From positions 496,001 through 560,000 of the forward strand of contig JAHDVF020000221.1 of NCBI GenBank assembly GCA_022606425.2: a stretch of 64,000 bases of DNA. The letters are read 5' to 3'. The position numbers were made by a program, and so were the translations under genes. The DNA comes from Lepidostoma basale. Its lineage: Eukaryota > Arthropoda > Insecta > Trichoptera > Lepidostomatidae. Of the stretch, positions 23,807 to 35,800 are shown one piece after another. How positions within the stretch are numbered: position 1 is the first letter of the stretch; every line of letters begins with the position of its first letter. A model generated the notes under the pieces. The model worked only from the letters and a program-made list of their open reading frames with translations. It was not told the origin of the DNA and ran no database searches.

Positions 23807-26800
23807 TTATGTGCCGGTGGGAGAGTCAGAGTCCAGGTCGTCCTGCTTGTGGTTGTACGTGGAGATGAGCCTCCTCACAGAGTTGTGGTTGTCCAAGTGC
23901 TCGCTGTCCCCGTTGGACGTCACACTTCTTGACAGTTGAGGATTGTCACACTGGAAATTTTTACACAACACGGCGACCTGGAATTAAAATAAAAAAAAGT
24001 TAAATAAAATAATAATACACTTTTAGTAATTTGTATTAACACAACTTTATTTGGTTTCGCTCCCGCCGGAGCTTCCAAAAGGTGAGAAAGTAGTCAGTTT
24101 ACTCTCTCACGCTGACGAAGCTCCGGCGGGAGCAAAACTGGTTGGTGTTACCAAATAAAGTGGTGTTAATACAAATTACTAAAAGTGTATTATTAATATT
24201 ATATTATTAAGGACCAAACAAGTTTTGAGGATTTCCGAAATGAAGACACTGAGGACGATAGCAGGCAAGATACTGAGAGATCGCGTGAGGAACACCAGGA
24301 TAAGAAAGATATGTGAGGTTGAGGATATTATAAGATGGAGCAGACAGCGAAAAAGGGACTGGTACGGTCATGTTCAAAGAAAGGACACCACCAGACTCCC
24401 CTATATTGCATTGCATAATCAGCCTCATAGGACTCGTCCTCGTGGAAGACCTCCTAAAAGATGGAAGGACAGCTGGGAGTCTACCTCACAGGAGGAGCAA
24501 CACTCTCGAGAACAGACCATATAGGTCTACAATAAGGAAGAAGAAGAAGTAATATTATTTTATTTAATAATGACACATCACAAATTAAGCGCTTCATATG
24601 AAAGTTAAAAAAAAGTTACCTATTTAAAACACAATTCGGATGCTTTAAAAAAGTATTAAAATTAAATTATTAGTTGGAATTTTAAATGAACTTTTTGAGA
24701 CCAATAATCAGAGTTTTGAGTTTGACAAAATAAAAATCATGTTTAATTTCTTAACCCTTAATTGGACCAAAGGAAAATATTTCCCATTTGTAATTATTTT
24801 CTATAAAAAAATTAACATTTTTTACTATATAGTGCAAAGAATAACAAATCAGAAGAAGTATGTTAAAAGATTTGGTGTATAATTTTGTACTTCTCAATTA
24901 AAATCAATATTTTACTAAATAATCGGTTTCCTGGTGTCCAATTAAAGGTTAAATTGACGTAAACAATGTCTTTTTTTAAGCGTCATATAGGTGTTATGTT
25001 TTTTACATAAGCCTGTAGTAAAAAAAAAATCAATTGAATTGTAAAAGATATTTTGTTAATCATATTTTTTGACAATTTATGAACAAGATTTTGTGTGTCT
25101 AAAATTTTTACTCATCGTACTTTAATATAATACAATATAAAAATTTAAAAATCCCAGGATAAATGGCCCTAGAAAAGTGTGGTGAATAAGGCAAATGAAT
25201 AATTGAGAAGACTTACAGAGTAGTAGGCAAGCACTACACCGAGTCCGAAGCCACCCAGCACATCCCACCAGTGGTGGCGGTGGTCGGTGATGCGGGTCAG
25301 GGAACTCACGAGAGCGAAGGACGAAACTAGCAGCTGCAGGCAATGTGAAATTAGTCGTGGCCGGAGACTACCAGCCCGGGCCTGAAGATAGCACTGGAAC
25401 ACACACATCAATTATTAAATAGGTTTGATTTTAAAATTTTTATTCCATTTTCAAATAAAAAAAATTTGAAGTAATACTTCAAATAGGTACTTAACATGCA
25501 ATAATTTAACTTGTATCTAAACAGAATTCCCATTGGCTGCATCAGATTTAATTAGTTTCTAAGACAAATCATTAACCTCTCGCGTAGTATAATATGAATT
25601 TCATTTGAAGACTACAGGGGAAAAACAAGGAATGTCAGTAGAAGGTTAATTTGAATAAATTGAGAATAAAGCTAATCAAAGTCTATATATTTCTTAGCAA
25701 TTAGCAATCGATTATCTGGCCATAGTCGATGACACACATGAATTTTGAATATGCAAATTTTACTGTGGATAGATCGTACAAATGCCACTAGATGGCATTA
25801 TTACATTTATTTTGAATTTTAACTGACATTCCTTGTTTTTCCCCTGTAGTCTTCATTTACGAAACATTATTTTTTTAGTTTGTAAAACATGTAACTAGTT
25901 GATAATTTATATAATTTTGTGTACACCAATAGATGTCGCTGGTGGTCCAAACTTTGGCATAATCCGGGAATATTTGAGAAATTATAAATGAGTTCCAAGA
26001 AAGAGGTTATACGCTATCTGACCAGTGGTAGTACTCCCATAGAAGACCAGAAGCCCGGCTTGCATAATAAATTTTGAATCAAAGCCCTCAAATCTAAGTA
26101 ATCATGCCCCCGCATAAACCAACAACCCACCAAATCACCTTTCAACAATGTTCCCATCAGACGCAAGAGGAATAGCTACAAGAGCTGAACCTCTGTAAGC
26201 CAGAATAGGTTATGATTCAAAATTTCTTACGCAAGCCGGGCTTTTTTAAAATTTGATTTATTTAAAAAAAAAAAACCAATTGGGTTAAATGGATACATTT
26301 TTAGATTTTACTATTAATTATGTATTGTTTCAGATATATTTTATATTGAGTTGTAGTGAGTCTCCTTGTGTCTTTTGGTAGTTCATTGTAAAGTTTCAGT
26401 CCATTGTTCAATATCCTTGATTGTCCCGTCTTAGTTTGTGCAATCGGTAAGTGGTATCTGTCGCAGTTCCTGGTCCGGTGTCTGTGTATGTCTGAATTTT
26501 TAGTTAGTTTGTAAATGCTGTCTGTTGTCTTTTCCATGGTCATTCTGTGTACAATTTTTAAGGTCTCATATTTGGTCAGGTCTGATATGTCCATTTGTTT
26601 TGTTTGTCTGTAAACTTGTATGGTTGGGGTAAGGTAGTTAATGTTATATGCTAATTTTATTATTTTATTTTGTTGTCTTCTATGGGAGTACCGCCACTGT
26701 ATCTGACCGTGTATTCAATGGTCCCATGGTTGGGGCGGTACGCACGGAAAGGTTAATTGGACGGTTTGTCTAAGTGATTTGGAATTTAATATAAGTCACA

Positions 26801-29800
26801 TTACTGTTTTCTATTCTGAAGAAACATACATACTTTGGTAGCAAACATACCTATGTTATAATATTAAACATTCTATTTCAGAATATACACAGTAACCTAG
26901 CGAAAATAATAGTTATCATATAAGGTGAATACTTGTGTTTGACAAGTATGCTTAGTAATTAAGTAGAAGAAATAAAATAAGATACTTACAAAGAGGAATA
27001 TTGCAAAATAGATAGAAAGCGAGGTGTGCCCCGATGGAAAACTCTTGTTAGAGTCTCGTACATAATATGGTGAGATTTCTGTGTTTGTGCACTTGTATTC
27101 GGATATATACCTGAAAAAAACAAAAAAAACATTCTGTTCAGATTCAAATGAAACGTGTTGAGGAAAATTACCAGTCACATTTGATGGCGAAACAAGGAAA
27201 ACAAAATATTACGGCCATTCAATAATAAGCCGGTGTAAAGTCTACAAACTAACGATCAATAGTGTACCTAGTTGAACCAAGTTGAAATATTAAATATATT
27301 TTACACCAGCGTATCATGTGGTAAATAAAAAAAATAAGTTAATCATAATTTTACATAATTTCAAATTATGTTTAACAAATTTAATATGCAAAAACCCAGA
27401 TGTCATCAAAGAAAGAGTACGAGAATATTTTAAATACAAGAGAGAGAGAGAGGAATACTTTGATTCTCTGCTAAAGTAATTCGAAATCTACACAATGCGC
27501 ATGTCCGAAAACATTTCTGGATTATTTTGAATTTTTTTCTGATTACTGTTGTATGGCATTAAACAAACAAACCACGAAACTTAATGTAGAATTTGGTTTT
27601 CTTCCATGAATATTTCACGGGTTGCAACTAGTCAAATTTAATGCTAAAAAATAATAGAACTAGGAAATCTATTAAAAGAGAATTTATTTTAGTATGAGGA
27701 TGTGTCATGCTAATTTTTTTTATCAAATAATAATGACATTACACTTTTAATTGTTGGCATAAATTAAAATACATAGTTTTTATTATACAATATTTATATA
27801 AGGCATAAATACTTTTTAAAGCTTTTAGAACTGTATATACTCGTACACATGTTGATTGTTTTTAGTTTATCTCAGTAGAAATGGAAGCTGGGAATCCACC
27901 TCACAAGAGGAGCAACCCTCTGGAGAATAGACTACATAGGTCTACAGCAAGAAAGAAGAAGAAAAAATGACAAAAATTACATCGGATTGGTTAAAATATT
28001 ATAAATACTCAAGATTAAAAAAATCTAATGCATGTTATTAAAATAAACAATGTACAAAGCGTATATATTCATGATGAATATAGCAAATGTTTTGAGTAGA
28101 AAGGTTGGGCTTTGTTAGGAATTAATATCATAGAATCATAAGTGTCATCTCATACTGAGCAAACAATTATTCATACTATAATGATGACATACAGAAACTG
28201 AATGCGAGGAAAAGCATTATGGCTATTTGATATTTACATATGTGAATACAAACATTGCAAAACATTTTTTACAAGCAAGAGATGAGCATTTATGTATAAT
28301 ATATTGGCAGATATAGGTGTTATATCAGGAAACATATTGATATAATACTCGGTATAGACTTGTAATAAAAAAATTATCTAGCAAATAATTCTTCCCAAAG
28401 TAGAAAATAATTGGAATGTTATAAAATGATTAGAACATTTTTAATTGGTTCGAAATGATTTGTTTGTTCATTAATTAAAGTATGTTCATGTGCTACATGA
28501 TTTAATGATTCATATTGATGACACAGAATACAGGTATATATTTATGTTGTATACAAGCAGTGTGAGTGGAAAGAGAAGGCGTGGAAGACCAAGCAAAGCA
28601 CTGCATGACCAAATTAATAAAATATTAACAGGCGGCCACATTCGAAGTACAAAAAATCAACGATCTTGAATGTTACAATGTATGGATGTAAAGGAAGCTA
28701 TAGAGGTATGCCAGGACAGAGTAGTATGGCGGTCCTTCCATCCTTTCTCCCTACCCCTCCGGGGAAACTTGGTTAGTTATTTATTTATTTAAATAATGAA
28801 AACAAAAATAATAAGTATTTATTTTTTAATGTTATCTTTTTTAGTTAAAATCTATTAATGTTTGTGTCTTGGATTGCTCAAATACACAAAAACCAGTGGA
28901 TTTTAACTAAATTACTATAGTACATTTAAAAAATATATATAATACATTAAATAAATAAAAATATTATTATTTATTTATTTTTATTGTTTATAATGAACTT
29001 CTACCATGAAATTTTAAATAACAAAATTAATTATCAGAAATATTCTTAGCTATGATTTGGTGTGAAACCACAAAAATACAATAAGATATTACTATTTATT
29101 GTTACTTTAACAACAATGTTCAACTACACATTAAGTATCTACTATTGAGAAAAACATAAGTTTTTCTCGGTATAAACATTATACATACACAAAACATCCA
29201 TTTTGGATAACACAGAATCATCTAAAACGTGAAAACTGATAACGTTTAGATAATGATCACATTTGATACCCCACTTATTGATAATTCAAACTAATTGTTG
29301 TATCCATAATACACAAGATGAAAATATAATACTTAATTTAACCTTTTAAAAATATGAATGAGAAAGTGCAGTTTTCAAAAAAATATTATGCATATTAAAT
29401 AAATATGTCTTGTTTAAATATTCATCAAATAAATGTCTCAAATATGTTATAATATTTTTGATTATTTAAACTTTATTTTGCCATCAATACAAACAAAACA
29501 AAAAGATATATAATATTTAACACACATTTCACATGTTTTGTTTTCTAAGGTAAATAAAATTCGGCAAATATGAAAATGATATTTATCAAGCCAAAGAACT
29601 TCAGTTAATAAAGCCGTATATAGTATTTTATTGACAATGTGTCATGCTGGGTATTATAGTCATAACAAATCAATGAATTAGGAAATTAATATAAAAAATA
29701 CAAGTGAACAAGAATATGTAGATAAAAAAAAAAAAAAATTGTGCTATGGTGTATGTATGGGGTCCTGATGGGTAGTAGAGCTACAATGGGGTATCCTCTA

Positions 29801-32800
29801 AAGGTAAGTATGCCTCTATAAAATGTCATAATGCGCCATGTTGCAATGAAGCCAGTAACACCACTGTTAAGTTACACTCTCTAGCGTCCACAAGTGGTCT
29901 CTTATACCGCACGTGTGTCAATGTGACCACTGGCTTTACCACCAGTGTCATAGTAAATAGAGAGCGGACAAATGGTGAATTTTCAGCACCTGGAATCACC
30001 CGGTTAAGGGAGGGCAATCCCAACAGAAAATTTTCCAGAAAAGGCAAGAGGAAACCAATTTGGATAATATTTTCAATGAAAAATAATACAGCAATAGTCC
30101 TGAGTCCCGTGCGACCCGGGGTGTTTGCCCGGGACAGAGATGCCTACTCTCAAGTGATAGTCAACGTCGAAAGAATCTAACATGACACCAGGAGAAGAAT
30201 ATGTATGAAAATCTGTGTAGTATATGTAGATGAACCACATGATCATTAGTAAATAAATGGTGGTAAACTTACTCTCCGGGGGTGCAGTTGACAGCAGCAT
30301 CCGGGGAGCAGGTGTCCAGGAAGTGTGGCCGCGTCTCGCCCACCACATACTTCATGACGTCCATTAAGACGAGGTTGAAGATGAAGGCGAGAAGATACTC
30401 CCCGTACCACACAAATACATTCTTCAACGCAGACTTGCATCGCGTATTCTTGTAAGAAATCTTCTCAGGATTGTAGAGAATTAATTCTATAATCAATATC
30501 TGTGAATAAAAGTTATTCATGGAATAATAAATTAATTATAATTTATGTATAAATGATATATAATATAATACTATGTCGCTCGAGATTTAGAGATTTAAAA
30601 AAAAAATTATATTGTAAAACAAAATAAATATTAAAATTTTTAAAGCAAATCATGTAGTTTATATTGAGGAAAATGTTACAAGTTTTATTGCATTTTATGA
30701 GACTAACATGTTTCCTCTTTCAGCATTTCATTGCATTAAAAAAAGCTGGTTGGCCAATTATATCAAAGAGGTCACATATTAATATGGCAGTATTTACATG
30801 ACATTATTCAATTCTATTCATGGGAAATTAAACATATAAATATGAAGTGAAGAAGAAATGTTTTATAAAATGGAATACATAATTGAAAATGACATATGCC
30901 TACAAGCAGTGCCGGCACTAAAAACCACAACAAAACCGGTTAAATCTTGAAGATAATATTAAGCACAAAAGGCTTAAGACAACCTACACAAGTCAGTGGC
31001 GGCCTGAATAATTCTTATTATATTTACACAATTAAATTCTAAAATATTCACTGTTAAATTTATGATGTAAATAGGTAATTTTCTTAACTAACAAACATTC
31101 CAAGCTAAGTTAATAAATATCTTTAATAAACATTTTAAATCTATTTGAAAAAATATCTATTTAGTTTTTTTCTTCTCTAGTACTGACCGATTTCATCACC
31201 GATGGCAGCGGCGGCCAAATTTGATTTGAATTAGAAGAATATGTGGAACAAACCAAAATACATTTTAAAGGATCTTTAATTTAATTTTGTATCTATTATT
31301 TAAGATGAATTTCTACGAATAAATCACAAAAACCAACTTAAAAGGATTTGAGATAAACTTTAAAAACATTTGAATTAAAACATCTATCGTTTTTCGGATT
31401 CTTTAGTTTCCTTTGTCGATTCTGGTAAAATATTTGGTTTTTATATACACAACATTTTTCACCGACCACCACAGATACATTTAAGGTGTTGTAGAATATT
31501 GATATTTGTTGTACTAATCTCTCTTCTTGTTAGCCTTAAATCACGTCATTTGATGTCAGTCTTTTTGCACGCAGAATCCACACTCTTCGAAGTTCTGGTG
31601 TTAAGATACTTTCTAGTGCAGACTCATCATGTTGCCAGTGGCTGATTTCTGCCCCTTGATAAGGTTGGGGTGTGGAGTTCTAAATTAACAGTATGGTTGC
31701 AGTCTTGCCACATCTCATGGCCGAGTCATTGGAGTTGTCTCATTCAGCTTTTCTGTTATTGAGGTAACATTAAAGCTGCCCCTGGTGTTTCCCATTCGAT
31801 TTCTAATGTGATCCAATATAATGCATCCCCTGCCCATCTTAAAATTTAAATTTCAGCAGCGTGGACTTCGTGTTTGTGATTTTCCTTTACAGTCCAGCAT
31901 TCAGACTACAATCTCTTGTAAACTTTGGCCATTGTTTTAATGGGCAACCTAAAGAAATCTCCACTTCAGCCAGGCGGTGTTTACTCTACTCGTCATGTCA
32001 ACATTCATATTTGTATCAGTTGTAAAGACGGATCTGAGATACTTCAATTATGATACTTTGGGTATTGTTGATGGACAAAAATCCTCCTTGTGCTTGGTTT
32101 GTATAATTTTATCTGTAATCACTTTGTTTAATTTTATCCCTAATCAGAATTGCTCCTACTAATGCAAAGTCTGTTTTGACCCTAAGAAATAATTTATTGA
32201 TGAAGAATAATATAAAAGTTATAATTAATCAGGTGGTGGTCTAGGAGACAGAACGCTTGGCTTCTGATGCAGAGGACTTGGGTTCAAGCCTGGACACAAC
32301 CCGATTCCTTCTTCATAATAATGAGCTATTTTCTGCCCATATTGAAAATTGTAAAATAAATTCTAATGTCATAGATTCAAATCCTTGGATTAGTCTTTTA
32401 AAAAAATACAAAAAAAAACACTCTTTGTGTTAAATTTAAGTTATGTAAATACAATAAAATAATTTTGTTACAACATTTATATGAGTTCTAATAGTAATAT
32501 GGTTTCAAACAGAATATATAAATATTATGGCAACTTTTCAACAACAATCAAATGAATCAATCAATAAAAAATCACACTGAATGTAAGATTTGTGAATGTA
32601 AAAGTTTTAAGCACAAGATTTTCTAAATTATTATAATTAAATGTGATTTTATAAATTATGAAGATGTAGTTCTGACACCATTGAGACAAAATAACAAAGT
32701 ACAACAAGACATATTTTCAAAACCAATAATATTAATAAGATATTTATTGAATTGTGTATGAAATACTATATAGACAAACGATGAAGGATGTATATAGATG

Positions 32801-35800
32801 ACTTTATTATTAAAAAATATACATATTAATATATGGATTATGTTAGACAAGAGTTGGGTAGGCGAATAAACTAAATTTTTGAAGACAATTAGAGTTATGA
32901 TAGTATATTATATCTTACCATGAAAAAGGGTAAAAGGGCGCAGGAAAGGAGCAGCATGCTAATGGACACCGTATCTCCATTGAACTTGTGTGATATGGCA
33001 GGGTCATCGCAATAGAAGCCGCCGAGGTATTGCGGAAACACGTCCAGTTCATAGAGGATGAGCGCGACTACGACTGAAAAAAAAAAAAAAAAACAAGATT
33101 ATTTTTCTGTTATATCCCTTAGCAATATGAGTAAATATGAATAAGTTTGCAGCAAGTCTGGTTCTTGGGATGCAACTTGGGCCTTTTAATGTGGTAGTTT
33201 CCCGTTGGTGTTTTTAGGACGATGTCCTGACCTTTTTCATTTACGAAAAAACATCAATATTAAATAAATGACTACATTGCTTGATACTTCCGCAAATGAA
33301 GACACTGAGGATGATAGCAAGCAAGACACTGAGAGATCACGTGAGGAACACCGTGAGGTTGAGGATATTATAAGATAGCGCAGACAGGGAAAAAGGGACT
33401 GGTACGGTCATGTTCAAAGAATGAACACCACCAGATTCCCCTCTATTGCATTGCATAATCAGCCTCATGGGACTCGTTCTCGTGGAAGACCTCCTAAAAG
33501 ATGGAAGGACAGCTGGAAATCTATCTCACAGGAGGAGCAACACTCTGGAGAACAGACCATAGGTCTACAATAAGGAAGAAGAAGAAGACTACATTGTTTA
33601 TTCATTGAAGTGAAGCGTGGAACCGTTAAAAGAAGAATGAGAGCAGAATAAATGTGGTAGAGATGAGATCCCTTATGGAAGGTAAAAATATGAATGATAC
33701 AATTTCAAATTACGAAGGAATATAGAATGGAATAAATTATTGTGAACAAAATTGTGAAAGGATCGCTGCGTTGGTTTGAACATATGAAATGCATAGATGA
33801 AGAAATAATGGATAAGAAAGTATACAATAACAATGCGAATGGATTAAGTAGTGGAAGAAGATTGACGAAAAAGGCCATGTTAGAAGTTGGAAGAATTAAC
33901 ATGCATGTATGACCTGCTGCATGAATGGGAAGGAAGCTAGATAGATGTGTCAGGATATAGTAGTGTAGCAGTTTATTATTTCTGTTTACACTTCCAGGGA
34001 AACGGTATGATTATTTGTTATTAAACTGTAAGAAATTAGTATTTTTTATTAAACTCATATTTGAGCCCAATATGTATAATACTACAGACCCCTCCATTTT
34101 CATATATGATAAAACGAATATTGCCATCTTAAAAAAATTCTACCCTGTATCTATTGCATCAGTGTTTTGTTAAAAATATTTATTTTAAATTAAATTTAGT
34201 TTAACTCAACTTAAATATAGCAAAAGTTGATTCATAAAGCTGGTTGTGGTTCACTCATATACTGCGTGTATCTATATAATAATACTACAATTATTTTTAC
34301 AATGTGTAATAATTATTTTTAAGTGTATGATGAACCTCTGCAATTGTATCTAGAGTAGCAATATTGTAGAATTGTGCAACTATTTGTTAGCTATACTACT
34401 CTGTTGAGGTTAATTAATAATGAATATTGCACTATCCTCATCCTTACAACACAGAATAAACTACATATTTTGAAAAATAATCTAGAAATAATGAACGGTG
34501 GATATATCTAATAATAACATTTACAGAATAAATGATTTTAAATCAAACTGAAGACAATCAAACTGCAAGAGATTTTAAGTGAAAATCATAAATATTAAGT
34601 TTTTTTTAAGGAATAAACCAGGTTAAAAAGATATACGGTAGACGTTCTCTTAACCGACGCCGCTTTAACTGGCCTCTTCTAGGAAGTCTAGGAGACAAGT
34701 AGCAACTTGAACGTCTGGCGGCGCCACGACTGTGAGTCAGTCACTTTGCGTCTGCTCTGTGATTAGCATTTTTTAATCCATTGTAGGCCTACTTTTAAAA
34801 AAAATTTTGGAGTGATGTGTGGCTTTTTCCTGTACATATTTTTTTACATTTTGTGAAATGTTAATTTTTAATGTGTGAGTTTCTAATACAGAATAAAAGT
34901 TCTGTTTTCTTATTGTTTTGAATTTTTTTTTGTTTTTTTCTTCCTTGCGAAAGTGTTTTTTTAAATGTGTTTTTCACTACCTTCTCTTTAACCGGCTTTT
35001 TCGTTATCGTCCCGTCAAGGCCGGTTAAGAGAGCGTCTACTGTATTGATATATGAAAAATATTAGTATATCTGATAATATAATTGTATTATATATAAGAG
35101 GTTCCCCACACACCAGAAACTGTTACAGAATGCAGCGGTGCTCTTTTGTTTCACTCTTGCACTTCCAATGCGGGAATGACATTAACCAACGTATTTATGA
35201 ATGCAGCAAAGGAAGCGGAGACCTCAGGCCATACGCACCAGAAAGATTTGATGCCTCACATGAAGCCAGCTTGCATAGTGCGGGTCTACACTGTGCATAG
35301 AGAAATTTATATTAAATGCACGAATGGCTCATACAGTATTCCGATACTATATGGTATGATAATCAAATAATTTTTATAATACTTGCAATTAAATGTCCAT
35401 ACTTGTTATAAGGTGGGTATGCATGTAAATGAGACCTGCATTCTAGTTTTTTCAAATATTATAAAGTGCCACATCAAAGTAACATAGCATTCAGTACAGA
35501 AAATCAAATTTAATTTAATAAAATAAATATGGTTACATAGTCTATACAAGGCTAAAGTGCTATCTTTACTACACATTTAAGAAAATATAATAACAACAAA
35601 AGAAATAATACAAATGAAGTAAAACATTTTTTTTAAATAAAAATAAAATAATATATTTAAAAAGTATAACATTTAACAATGAATGGTCAATTATTTGACA
35701 TTTTGTGTAGTTAAAAATCCAGCGATTTTGTGATGTGATTGGTCAACTGTGCATACAGAAATATGTCCATCAAATGATAATACTTTATAATATTTTCTTA

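Larger units (their letters stand above)
26023..26699. mobile_element. hAT-like element, 677 bp, with nested LINE fragment
   Basis: Ends CAGTGGTAGTACTCCCATAG and complement (25-bp inverted repeats) are flanked by a perfect 8-bp duplication TATCTGAC (26015-26022, 26700-26707). Inside are a family-3 repeat (26075-26215) and a LINE end (26287-26640). No transposase is present. It lies in an intron of phosphatase copy 2. Confidence 0.9.

Noticed and set aside
25122..25343. Minus frame with RSREFPDPHHRPPPPLVG
   Set aside because: Shadow frame of the motif 3 exon of phosphatase copy 2.
35052..35370. Two overlapping plus frames of 74-82 codons
   Set aside because: Not recognised in either frame and no splice signals; kept only as an unassigned GC-richer segment.
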